A stretch of DNA of 64,000 nt from Acetobacteraceae bacterium (GTDB lineage Bacteria > Pseudomonadota > Alphaproteobacteria > Acetobacterales > Acetobacteraceae). The notes under the pieces were generated by a model. It was not told the DNA's origin, did not search any database, and worked only from the letters and a program-made list of their open reading frames with translations. The stretch is from NCBI GenBank assembly GCA_947455205.1, contig CANGNF010000006.1:1-64000 (forward strand), read 5' to 3'. Below, in pieces: positions 17,173 to 24,646 of this stretch; the stretch's first letter is position 1; each line of letters opens with the position of its first letter. The position numbers and the translations under genes were made by a program.

Positions 17173-18150
17173 CTACTGCTCGACCTCGACGGTGGCGCCG
17201 CCAGCCTGCACCGATTTCACGATGGCCTCGAACGCAGCGACGGTGGCGATCATCTGGTCATAGGTGATCGGGTAGGGCGCGCCGCCCTGCAGCGCATCGG
17301 CGAAGGCTTCCAGTTCCAGTTGCAGGGTATCCACTTCCGGCAGGCTGCGGCGTTCATGCGGCTGGCCGGAAAGGCGCAGCGCCAGGTGGCTCTCGTCGTG
17401 GTTCTCGGCATTGCCCGTGGTGCCGAAGACGTGCAGCCGCCAATAGCGCGGCGTGGCGCGGATCATGGCCAGCGTGCCGGTCATGCCATTGGCGAATTCC
17501 AGCATCACCGAAAGGCTGTCCAGTGCGCCCGGCGCCGGCTTCCAGCGCACCAGCTGCGTGGTCACGCGCTGCACCGGGCCCACCAGGTTCACGAAGCAGT
17601 CCAGCATGTGCACGCCGGTGCCGGTCAGCCCGCCGGCGGGGCTTTCGTCCTCGTCATGCCGCCAGGGCGCGAAGTTGCTGGACGAGTTCTCGTTGCTCAG
17701 ATGCCCCTCGATGTGCAGCAGCTGGCCGAGCGCGCCGGACTGCACCACGCGCTTGAGTTCGCCGACCGCGGGCAGGAAGCGGCGGTTATGCGCGATGCCC
17801 AGCAGCAAGCCGGCATCCTGGCAGGCACGCACGGCGCGGACGGCGTCGGCGCGCTTCAGGGTGAAGGGCTTTTCGCACAGCACCGGCTTGCCAGCGCGGG
17901 CGACCTGCTCGATCTGGTCGGCGTGCATGGAATGCGGCGTGGCCAGCACCACGGCCTCCACCTCCGGGTCGGCCAAGGCCTCCGCGATGGTCGCGGACAG
18001 CCGCAGCCCGTGCTTGTCGGCCAACGCCTGGCGCAGCGCCGGGCGTGGGCTGACGCCGTGGATGAACTGGATTTTCCCGGCTGCCGGACGCGCCGCGTCC
18101 AACAACCTTTCCCCCCACCAGCCAAGGCCGATGATTGCTGCCTTTATCAT
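17173..18150 (-). CDS. Gfo/Idh/MocA-family NAD(P)-dependent oxidoreductase
   Basis: The 325-residue protein has an N-terminal Rossmann fold (GLGWWG, residues 8-13) and the family motif CEKPF with E93-K94-P95. The substrate domain contains GTGVHMLDC with the usual His-x(3)-Asp pair. Members oxidise or reduce sugars, inositols, sugar acids or their derivatives. It is divergent from a Bug gene starting 67 bp away, an arrangement often seen when a binding protein and a catabolic dehydrogenase are co-controlled. Substrate unknown. Confidence 0.87.
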   Translation of the reverse strand: MIKAAIIGLGWWGERLLDAARPAAGKIQFIHGVSPRPALRQALADKHGLRLSATIAEALADPEVEAVVLATPHSMHADQIEQVARAGKPVLCEKPFTLKRADAVRAVRACQDAGLLLGIAHNRRFLPAVGELKRVVQSGALGQLLHIEGHLSNENSSSNFAPWRHDEDESPAGGLTGTGVHMLDCFVNLVGPVQRVTTQLVRWKPAPGALDSLSVMLEFANGMTGTLAMIRATPRYWRLHVFGTTGNAENHDESHLALRLSGQPHERRSLPEVDTLQLELEAFADALQGGAPYPITYDQMIATVAAFEAIVKSVQAGGATVEVEQ

Positions 18151-18217
18151 GCCGGCAGTTTGTCAGGCCGGGCGGTGCCGTGCCAGTCTGCGCGCAAGAG
18201 TGGGGAAGGAAATGCCG

Positions 18218-19162
18218 ATGCGCCGCTGGCTTGCCGCCGCGATGTTCACGCTTGTCGCCGGCATGGCGCAGGCGGCCTGGCCGGAGCGGCCAATCACCAT
18301 CATCGTGCCCTATGGCCCCGGCGGCGGCGCCGATGTGGCGTCCCGCGCCTATGGCCGCGTGCTGGAGGAAAAGCTTGGCCAGCCCGTCGTCATCGTCAAC
18401 CGGCCGGGGGCGGGCGGTGGCATCGGCTTCACCCAGCTGCGGCGCGCGGCGCCGGATGGCTACACCATCGGCGCCATCACCGGCCCCAACCTGGTGACGC
18501 TGCCGATCGAGCGGGCCGAGCCCTACCACTTCACCGACTTCGCGCTGATCGGCAACATGGTGGACGATATCGGCGGCATGTTCGTGCGCGCCGACAGCCC
18601 GCTGAAGACCCTGGCGGACCTGGTGGCCTATGGCCGCGCCAACCCCGGCGCCGCCAGCTTCGCCACCACGGGCATCGGCACCTACGCGCATTTCTCCATG
18701 CTGACCTTGGAAAGGCTGGGGAATATCCGCGCCAACGCCATCCACTTCACCGGCACCGCGGTGATCCGCCAGGCGCTGCTGAGCGGCGACATCATGGTGG
18801 CCGGCATCAGCATGACGGATGCGCGGGCGGAGTGGGAGGCGGGGATGGTGCGGCCGATCGCGCAGCTGGGGGAGCAGCGCTGGTCCGGCGCGCCGACCAT
18901 CCCGACCGCGCGGGAACAGGGGATGGATATCGTGTTCAGCTCGCAGCGCGGCTTCTCGGCGCCGCCGGGCACGCCGGAGCCGATCCGCGCCGCCTTCGAG
19001 GCGGTGCTGCGGGAGATGGCGGCGGACCCCGCGGTGCAGGCGCGCGCGGCGCAGCAGGGCATGCCGCTGCGGTTTCTCTCGGGCGCTGAATGGCTGGCGG
19101 ATTTCCGCCGGCAGGACGCGATCTACCGGGCGATGTGGCAGCGCCAGCCCTGGAAGGAATAG
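18218..19162 (+). CDS. Bug/TctC-family substrate-binding protein
   Basis: The protein has 314 residues from ATG 18218, which is 7 nt after AAGGA; ATG 18212 is an in-frame alternative. The signal peptide (MRRWLAAAMFTLVAG) ends at AQAAWPERP. The core has IIVPYGPGGGADVASRAYG, NRPGAGGG and APDGYTIGA. The end of the protein abuts the fnr gene tail-to-tail with only 10 bp between. It is divergent from the Gfo/Idh gene. No membrane subunits are adjacent. Confidence 0.89.
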   Translation: MRRWLAAAMFTLVAGMAQAAWPERPITIIVPYGPGGGADVASRAYGRVLEEKLGQPVVIVNRPGAGGGIGFTQLRRAAPDGYTIGAITGPNLVTLPIERAEPYHFTDFALIGNMVDDIGGMFVRADSPLKTLADLVAYGRANPGAASFATTGIGTYAHFSMLTLERLGNIRANAIHFTGTAVIRQALLSGDIMVAGISMTDARAEWEAGMVRPIAQLGEQRWSGAPTIPTAREQGMDIVFSSQRGFSAPPGTPEPIRAAFEAVLREMAADPAVQARAAQQGMPLRFLSGAEWLADFRRQDAIYRAMWQRQPWKE

Positions 19163-19172
19163 GCGGAGGGCG

Positions 19173-19913
19173 TCAGCCTTCGTCGGTGCCGTCGGCCAGG
19201 GCCGAGAGCGCGCCGATGTCCAGCAGCTCCACCTTCTGGTGCTCCGGTTCCCGCAGCCAGCCGCGCTTGCGGAAGGCGGTGAAGCTGCGGCTGACGGTTT
19301 CCAGCGTCAGCCCCAGGAAGTCGGCGATGTCGGCGCGCGTCATCGGCATCTCGAGCGTGCGCTCGACCTTGCCGCGGCGGCGGCGGGCTTCCACCAGGGA
19401 GAGCAGGAAGGCGGCGACGCGTGCTTCCGCCGGGCGGCGGCCCACGGTGACCAGCTGTTCCTGCGTGGCGGTCAGTTCCTGCACGCACAGGTCCAGCAGC
19501 CGGCGTTCCAACTGCGGGAAGCGGCCCAGCAGCTTGTCCAGCTTCGGCCGGTCCAGCCGGCACAGCGTGGCGCCGGTCAGCAACTCGGCGTCGAATGGGT
19601 AGTCGCGCCGGCTGGTGTAGCCGATGACATCGCCGGGATAGCGGAAGCCAACCACCTGCTGCTTGCCGTCCGGCAGCAGCCTTGTCAGCTTGGCAATGCC
19701 GGTCATCAGCGAGAACACCTTGGTGGCGCTGTCGCCTTCCCGGAACACCAGGCTGCGGGCCGGCAGGGTCATTCGGTCCGCCTCGGCGGAGATCTCGTCC
19801 AGCGAGGCGGCGTCCATCGGCTTGCACAGCCCGGCTACCCTGCTGCCGCAGGTCGAGCAAACCTCGTCGTCCCTCAGCGTCTCGGTAAGACGTGTGCTGT
19901 CAAACGGGTTCAC
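19173..19913 (-). CDS. fnr: FNR/FixK-type Crp-family oxygen-responsive regulator
   Basis: The protein has 246 residues if started at GTG 19913, which has a near-ideal GGAGG with a 5-nt spacer. A TTG at 19952 would add 13 residues without a good ribosome site. Four cysteines at 19, 22, 30 and 118 (VCSTCGS, GLC and ATLC) match the spacing of the [4Fe-4S] ligands of E. coli FNR (20, 23, 29 and 122). The protein should therefore sense oxygen directly. The cyclic-nucleotide-type beta-barrel is followed by a helix-turn-helix ending ETVSRSFTAF, the FNR recognition-helix pattern. A palindromic FNR/FixK box lies upstream, and another precedes hemN. Confidence 0.92.
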   Translation of the reverse strand: MNPFDSTRLTETLRDDEVCSTCGSRVAGLCKPMDAASLDEISAEADRMTLPARSLVFREGDSATKVFSLMTGIAKLTRLLPDGKQQVVGFRYPGDVIGYTSRRDYPFDAELLTGATLCRLDRPKLDKLLGRFPQLERRLLDLCVQELTATQEQLVTVGRRPAEARVAAFLLSLVEARRRRGKVERTLEMPMTRADIADFLGLTLETVSRSFTAFRKRGWLREPEHQKVELLDIGALSALADGTDEG

Positions 19914-19990
19914 GGCGCCCTCCAATCCCGGCAACTCTAGCGCTTCCTGCAATGCCGGCTCAAGACGGCCAGCCAGAAGGCGCGCTTTTT

Positions 19991-20004
19991 TTGCGCCAGG
20001 TCAA
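19991..20004 (-). promoter_or_regulatory. FNR/FixK box upstream of fnr
   Basis: TTGCGCCAGGTCAA fits the alphaproteobacterial FixK/FNR pattern TTG(A/C)-N6-(T/G)CAA. Its centre is about 84 bp upstream of GTG 19913. A class-II site at -41.5 would place the transcript start near 19956, giving a leader of about 43 nt. This suggests autoregulation. The site also sits downstream of the terminator of the tail-gene cassette, so it belongs to the fnr promoter. Confidence 0.6.
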
Positions 20005-20056
20005 GGCATTCCGCCCGGCAATGCCGCAAGCTTGGGCGTTGAGCCCCATCGGCAAC

Positions 20057-20074
20057 GCCGGGCGGTCGCCCGGC
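20057..20074 (-). terminator. Hairpin after the phage-tail cassette
   Basis: GCCGGGC / GCCCGGC with a GGTC loop lies 5-22 bp past the stop of the last cassette gene. On the minus strand it is the obvious terminator separating that operon from fnr. A weaker GGCATT / AATGCC repeat follows at 20005-20025. Confidence 0.5.
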
Positions 20075-20078
20075 CGGG

Positions 20079-20453
20079 TCAGCCCGGCGAGAGGCTCAGC
20101 CCCGCCGGGTTGATGCTGACGGTGCCCGCGCCGCTGACCGTGACCGACTGCGCCAGCGCGGACCAGGTCAGCGCATTGCCACCCGTCGCCGCGTCGAACA
20201 TGCCGGCATAGGCCAGCGTGCCCACCGCGGCCGTGAAGGTGAAGGTGACGGTGTTGCTGTTCTGCTGCGCGCCGGTGCCGCTGAAGATCACGCGCTGGCG
20301 GGCATAGCCATTGCCGCTGGGCTCGCCGACCACGCCGGTGGCGTCGGCGCCGCCGGTGCCGAGGCCGAGATAGACCTGCGTCGGCATGGCCGGGGCCCGG
20401 CCGCACAGCGCGCGGCCCAGCAGGTCCTGGGCATAGGTGGTGATGTTGGACAT
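20079..20453 (-). CDS. Phage tail-type small protein (Gp80-like)
   Basis: The 124 residues are nearly all beta-structure and small or polar amino acids. The block YLGLGTGG, then SGNGYARQRVIFSG and LAYAGMFDAATGG, is the pattern of small phage tail or baseplate-associated proteins in which a short helix is followed by a jelly-roll-like domain. It has a GGAGA ribosome site, no signal peptide and no transmembrane segment. It is the last gene of a four-gene minus-strand cassette. The family name is from memory of the motif, not a search. Confidence 0.55.
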   Translation of the reverse strand: MSNITTYAQDLLGRALCGRAPAMPTQVYLGLGTGGADATGVVGEPSGNGYARQRVIFSGTGAQQNSNTVTFTFTAAVGTLAYAGMFDAATGGNALTWSALAQSVTVSGAGTVSINPAGLSLSPG

Positions 20454-20484
20454 GGCTGTCTCCGTGGAAGGTGGGGTCGGGGGT

Positions 20485-20787
20485 TCAGGCGTCGGTCGCG
20501 TCGGCCAGCCAGGCCGTGCCGTCCGTGGCCGGCAGCAGCTTGGCGGCGGCGTAGAACTGCGAGGTGGTCACCGCGTGCAGGCTGGGGGCCTGCAGGTCCT
20601 CGGCCGTGGCGCGGAAGTCGATGGCGGGCAGCGGCACCTTGCCGGCCTCCCGCGCGGCCTGGTCGGGGTAGCCGTGCAGCCGGAACTCGGCGATGCCGGC
20701 GATGTGGTCCACCTGCACATGGGTCAGGCGCCAGTAGCCGGCCTCCAGCCCGGTGTTGCGGATCTCGATGCTCTTCAGCAGGGCCAT
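20485..20787 (-). CDS. Small uncharacterised protein of the phage-tail cassette
   Basis: I do not recognise this 100-residue protein. It begins MALLKSIEIRNTGLEAGYW, has mixed alpha/beta character, no cysteines, no signal peptide and no membrane segment. Its AGAGGA ribosome site is good, and it lies 13 bp after the tail-fibre gene and 31 bp before the Gp80-like gene, so it is clearly in the same transcript. Its position directly after a fibre gene is where phages often encode chaperones or assembly factors, but no sequence evidence proves that role. Confidence 0.6.
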   Translation of the reverse strand: MALLKSIEIRNTGLEAGYWRLTHVQVDHIAGIAEFRLHGYPDQAAREAGKVPLPAIDFRATAEDLQAPSLHAVTTSQFYAAAKLLPATDGTAWLADATDA

Positions 20788-20800
20788 GTCTGGGTTCCTC

Positions 20801-23623
20801 TCACTGGACCTCGGCGGTGCGGATCACCGCCGCGATGTCCCAGGTGTTGCTGTTCGCCGGCGTGAAGGTCAGGTTCAGGCCGCCATTGGTGGTGTCGGCG
20901 CTGAGCGCCAGGTTGGCGCCGGCGGCGACGGTGCCGATGATGTTGAAGAACTCCACCGTGCCGGTTGCCAGCGTGGTGCTGGCCGCGGTGGCCTGCCGGC
21001 CGAGGCCGAACGGGATGCTCCAGCGGGCGCAGTTGCCGGTGCTGGTGTCGCGGGCCGCGACGATGATGGTGCCGCACCAGGCGGTGTTGTTCGGGATGTT
21101 GGCGATGTTCGCGCTGCCGGCTGCGGCGCCGTCGGCGGTAAGCCTGACCGCCGCGCCGGCGGTGCTGCGGCCGCCCAGCACGTAGTCGCCCAGCTGGCAG
21201 TCGCCACTGGCGGCGATGTTGCCGGCGGCATGCACCCGGGCGCCGTACAGGGCGTGCGCGCTGGCGTTCTGGCCGGTGGCGAGGGCGGCGATGGCGTTCG
21301 CCGTGTTGCCGCGCCCGAGGGCGACGGCGTAGGTGGCCGAGGCGGTGCAGGCGGAGCCGGCCGCCAGGCTGAAGTTGCCCGACGCGGTGTTGTTGGCGCC
21401 GCCGGCCACGGTGGCATTGCTGCCGCTGGCCACCTGCGCCGCCGTGGTGCGGCTGAGTTGCCAGTCCACCGCGTTGCTGCCGCGGGCATTGCCGCCGGCG
21501 GTGGTGCTGTCGGCGGTCTGCCCGCTGATGGCGCCGGTGCCCTTGGGGTTGCCCAGCGTCACACTGACATTGGTGTCGGCGCTGCCGCTGTCCACGCCGA
21601 TCACCACCGGCGCGCCGGTGGCGGCGCCGGCCATGCGGGCCAGGTTGCCGCCGCCGGCATTGTTGACCTGCACCACGCCGCTGAACACCGGCGAGGCCAA
21701 TGGCGCGGCGCCGGAGACATCCGCCACCGCCAGCGTCACCGCGCCGGTGCGGCCGGCGACACTGGCGACGCTGCTGCCCAGGCCCTGCAGCCGCACCCAG
21801 GCGGTGGTGGCCAGCGCGGTCGAGTTGTCGGCCGTGGGTGCGGTGACGCCGCGGACCAGGCCGCTGCCCTGGGCGCCCAGCTGCAGATCCACATTGGTGC
21901 CGCTGCCGGCGCCATAGACCAGCGCCGCGGTGCTGCCGGTGCCGGCGCGGATGCCGACGAAGTTGACCGGGTTGGCGCCGGTGGCGTCCAGCTTCAGCGT
22001 CAGCCCGCCATTGCTGCTGGCCTGGATACCGCCGGAGCCCTTGTCGGCCAGCAGCAGCGCCACGTTGGCATCGCTGCCCTGGGCCTGGATGCTGGCGCCG
22101 CCACCGGTGGCCGCTCCGGTGATCAGCACGCGGTTGCCGGTGGAAACCGGGGTTGCCACCTCCAGCGCATGGCCGGCCGGGGCGGCGCCGAAGGTCAGCC
22201 CGCCGGTGCTGGTGGCGCGCATCACCTCCACGCCGCCGGCGCTGGCGGCGAAGGTGTTGCTGGCGGGCAGGAACAGCCCGGTATTGGTGCTGCCCACGCC
22301 CAGGCCCGGGCGCGCCGCGCTGCCCGGCGGCGTGCCGGTGGCCAGCACGCCGTTGCTGCCGCTGTTCTGCAGCGGGCCGGTGGTGCCCTCCAGCAGCGGC
22401 GGGCTGCCCAGATAGACCAGGTTGGCCGGGTTGGTGCCGCTGTCCACGATGTGGATCGCGGCGGAGCCATTGCCCTGGCTGTTGAAGTTGACGCAGCGCA
22501 GCGTGAAGATGTCGAGCCGGTTGCCGTACTGCTCCACCCGGATGGCGTTGTCCTGCGCGATGTCGCAGCGCAGGTTGCCGATCTGCAGCCGGCAGTTGGG
22601 CGCCGAGACGCGGATGCCGGCGGCACCGGCAATGGGCGTGCCGGCGGAGCCGAAGGCCTGACCCTGCGTGGTCAGGCTGTCGATCAACCCGTCCGTGCCG
22701 GCGCCTTCCACCAGCACGCCGTACTGCACGAAGTCGGCATAGGCCTGGCCGATGTAGAACTTGGTGGTGACGCCGGACGTGCCGCCGGAGAAGCGGAACA
22801 TGCTGCGCGCGGCGAAGACGAAGGCCTGGTCGATGAAGGCGCCGTCGGAGCGGCGGAACAGCATGGCGTCGCAGTTGGCCTGGGTATAGGCCATGACGAA
22901 GCTGTTGGTGGTGCTGAACGGCCAGAAGTGGATGCTGCGCAGCCGCGGCACGTCGAAGCAGTCGTCGATCTCGACGCCGGTGGTGAAGACCTGGCCGCGC
23001 AGGCGGTGGATGTCCAGCCGGCCGGAGTTGTCGCAGTAGATGCCCTTGTTGATCGAGCACAGGAAGACGTTGTGGATGTCCACGCCGCCCTGGCAGTCCT
23101 GGATGCGGATCAGGTAGTCGTAGTTGGTCGGTGCCCAGCTGGCGTTCTGGGTGGCGGTATGCGCTTGGAAGAAGGCGATGTCGGCAATGCCGCCGCCGCG
23201 CGCCGCGGTACCGCTGAAGGTGATGGGGGTGAAGCCGGTGGCGTCCACCTTCAGCCAGGTGCCGTTGCCCGGGCTGGGGCCTTCGACGAAGCCCTGGCCC
23301 TGCAGCTTCACCGCCACGGTGGAGAGCGTGATGGCCGAGGCGATGCGGTAGGTCTTCGCGCCGAACAGCAGCACGCCGCCGCCCTTCGCCGTCAGGTCGT
23401 TGATCGCGGCCTGGATCGCGGGGGCGTCGTTGGTGGTGCCGTCTCCCTTGGCGCCGTAGTCGCGCACATGGGCGGCGCGGCCGTCCTGCACGGCGGCGCG
23501 CAGCTGCGCCACCGTGGCCTTGTTGGTGATCAGGCTGGCGCCGCTGGTCTGCACCAGGGCGGTAAGGTCGGTATCGGCTGGCGTGGTCGCCGCCGGCAAT
23601 TCGCTGATGCGTGCGTCGGGCAT
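20801..23623 (-). CDS. Large tail-fibre/beta-helix protein (pectate-lyase-3-like)
   Basis: The 940 residues read as a phage fibre. Residues 1-50 begin MPDARISELPAAT, a common fibre opening. A right-handed beta-helix of the pectate-lyase-3/GH28-like type follows from about residue 52 (VRDYGAKGDGTTNDAPAI) to about 330. Later blocks include STALATTAWVRLQG near 598, typical of tail fibres, then GRTGAVTLAVADVSG. Trimeric-adhesin-like head repeats occur near 730-800 (ASGNFSLAAGS, YAVALGRGNT). The C-terminal domain of about 110 residues contains two cysteines. There is no signal peptide or anchor. It probably binds or cleaves polysaccharide; whether it is enzymatically active is unknown. Confidence 0.8.
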   Translation of the reverse strand: MPDARISELPAATTPADTDLTALVQTSGASLITNKATVAQLRAAVQDGRAAHVRDYGAKGDGTTNDAPAIQAAINDLTAKGGGVLLFGAKTYRIASAITLSTVAVKLQGQGFVEGPSPGNGTWLKVDATGFTPITFSGTAARGGGIADIAFFQAHTATQNASWAPTNYDYLIRIQDCQGGVDIHNVFLCSINKGIYCDNSGRLDIHRLRGQVFTTGVEIDDCFDVPRLRSIHFWPFSTTNSFVMAYTQANCDAMLFRRSDGAFIDQAFVFAARSMFRFSGGTSGVTTKFYIGQAYADFVQYGVLVEGAGTDGLIDSLTTQGQAFGSAGTPIAGAAGIRVSAPNCRLQIGNLRCDIAQDNAIRVEQYGNRLDIFTLRCVNFNSQGNGSAAIHIVDSGTNPANLVYLGSPPLLEGTTGPLQNSGSNGVLATGTPPGSAARPGLGVGSTNTGLFLPASNTFAASAGGVEVMRATSTGGLTFGAAPAGHALEVATPVSTGNRVLITGAATGGGASIQAQGSDANVALLLADKGSGGIQASSNGGLTLKLDATGANPVNFVGIRAGTGSTAALVYGAGSGTNVDLQLGAQGSGLVRGVTAPTADNSTALATTAWVRLQGLGSSVASVAGRTGAVTLAVADVSGAAPLASPVFSGVVQVNNAGGGNLARMAGAATGAPVVIGVDSGSADTNVSVTLGNPKGTGAISGQTADSTTAGGNARGSNAVDWQLSRTTAAQVASGSNATVAGGANNTASGNFSLAAGSACTASATYAVALGRGNTANAIAALATGQNASAHALYGARVHAAGNIAASGDCQLGDYVLGGRSTAGAAVRLTADGAAAGSANIANIPNNTAWCGTIIVAARDTSTGNCARWSIPFGLGRQATAASTTLATGTVEFFNIIGTVAAGANLALSADTTNGGLNLTFTPANSNTWDIAAVIRTAEVQ

Positions 23624-23650
23624 GGGGCTCCGTTCCGGGCGAAACGCGAA

Positions 23651-23680
23651 AGGCCGGCGCGGACTGGGTCCGGCCGGCCT
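23651..23680 (-). terminator. Strong hairpin inside the tail cassette
   Basis: The arms AGGCCGGCGCGGAC and GTCCGGCCGGCCT pair over 13 bp with one bulged G and a TGG loop. It lies in the 108-bp gap between the first cassette gene and the fibre gene. It could be an attenuating terminator or an mRNA-stability element that sets a different dose for the fibre than for the first gene. Confidence 0.45.
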
Positions 23681-23731
23681 GGGGCTTTGGCGGTGGGGGA
23701 AGGTGCCGCGGCGGTCAGCCGCGGGCGGGGC

Positions 23732-24388
23732 TCAGGACTGCTTCAGGCCGCTGCCGGTCTGCAGCAGCAGGTTGTTGTCGTCCTCCTGCAGCAGGAACTG
23801 CAGGTCCGGCCCGACATTGAAGGCGAAGCTGGTCGCCACCAGCGTCGGCACGCTGCCGTCCTGGGCGCAGATGCGGTAGCTGGTGCCCAGCGGCGGGGCG
23901 GCCAGGATGGCGCTGGCGCTGCCGCCGATGACAGGCGCGGTGATGGCCGGCGGCACCAGCGTGCCGTTGGTGTCGTAGATGCCGAAGACGACGCTGCCGA
24001 TGGCGCCCGTCACCTGCGCCGAGACCGGGATGGAGCCGCCGACCACGATGCCGGCCGCCAGCGGCGCCAGCACGATGGTGCGGACGATGGCGCTGATGGA
24101 CTGGTTGACGGTGAAGCTGAACAGCGCGTTGCGCACCGTGGCCAGCGCGCCGACCACGCCGTCCAGCGTGACGCCGGTGCCCAGCACCGGGCCGGAGCGA
24201 ACCGGCAGCATGGCCATGGCGTCCGCGCTCTGCAGCAGCATCAGGTCGCCGGCGCGCAGCTTGGCGGCGACGGTGGCGAAGTAGCCGGCGGCGGTGACCG
24301 TGGCGCGGGTATCCGTGGTCACGTAGTGCCACATGGTGAAGCCGTTGCTCTCGATCAGCGCGGCGAAGGTGGCGGTGGAGAAGGCCAT
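23732..24388 (-). CDS. Phage-structural-type hypothetical protein, first gene of the tail cassette
   Basis: The protein has 218 residues from ATG 24388 with GAGG 7 nt upstream; a longer frame into Pro-rich leader sequence is not credible. The N-terminal block (FTMWHYVTTDTRATVTAAGYF, read here as two parts: FTMWHYVTTDT and ATVTAAGYF) followed by LRAGDLMLLQ recurs in uncharacterised phage and prophage proteins of alphaproteobacteria. A Gly/Ala/Val-rich beta region follows, and the tail ends LQEDDNNLLLQ. There is no signal peptide. It is probably a virion or fibre-associated protein by association with the next gene; the exact role is unknown. Confidence 0.55.
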   Translation of the reverse strand: MAFSTATFAALIESNGFTMWHYVTTDTRATVTAAGYFATVAAKLRAGDLMLLQSADAMAMLPVRSGPVLGTGVTLDGVVGALATVRNALFSFTVNQSISAIVRTIVLAPLAAGIVVGGSIPVSAQVTGAIGSVVFGIYDTNGTLVPPAITAPVIGGSASAILAAPPLGTSYRICAQDGSVPTLVATSFAFNVGPDLQFLLQEDDNNLLLQTGSGLKQS

Positions 24389-24545
24389 GGGCGTGCCTCG
24401 GCGTTGCGGCCCGCCGGTGCGGCGCGGCCAGGGGGGAAGGGAGCGGGGAGGGGCGAACGCGCGGCGCCGCACGCGCTGGGGCGGGTGCGGCGGGTAGGGC
24501 TGCGGGGGTTGGGGAAGCGGGCGCGGTTCGCCCGTTGGCCCGGCT

Positions 24546-24574
24546 GAGCTACCAGTATAAATTCCTATAGTCAA
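24546..24574 (-). promoter_or_regulatory. AT-rich promoter candidate for the tail cassette
   Basis: The 258-bp gap between the divergent cassette and potF is GC-rich apart from an AT-rich patch at about 24551-24582. On the minus strand it contains TTGACT (24569-24574), a 17-bp spacer ending TGG, and TAGCTC as a poor -10. A TATACT also lies within the spacer. TTGACT is one base from the sigma-70 consensus. The leader to ATG 24388 would be roughly 150 nt. The rest of the gap holds C-rich sequence with nothing I can name. The potF promoter may use the same patch. Confidence 0.4.
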
Positions 24575-24646
24575 GGGAAAATGCGCCTAGTCGGCATCCG
24601 GCGTCGGCGCTGCTATTCTGGCCGCCCGCCCCGGACGGAATCGACA

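Noticed and set aside
20079-24388. A complete prophage.
   Set aside because: No head, packaging, lysis, replication or integrase genes and no attachment repeats; flanks are ordinary metabolic genes.
20753-24547. A 1264-codon plus-strand frame opposite the tail-fibre gene.
   Set aside because: It is a low-complexity Gly/Ala/Val/Arg/His frame with no motifs; the minus-strand fibre has clear domain features and ribosome sites.
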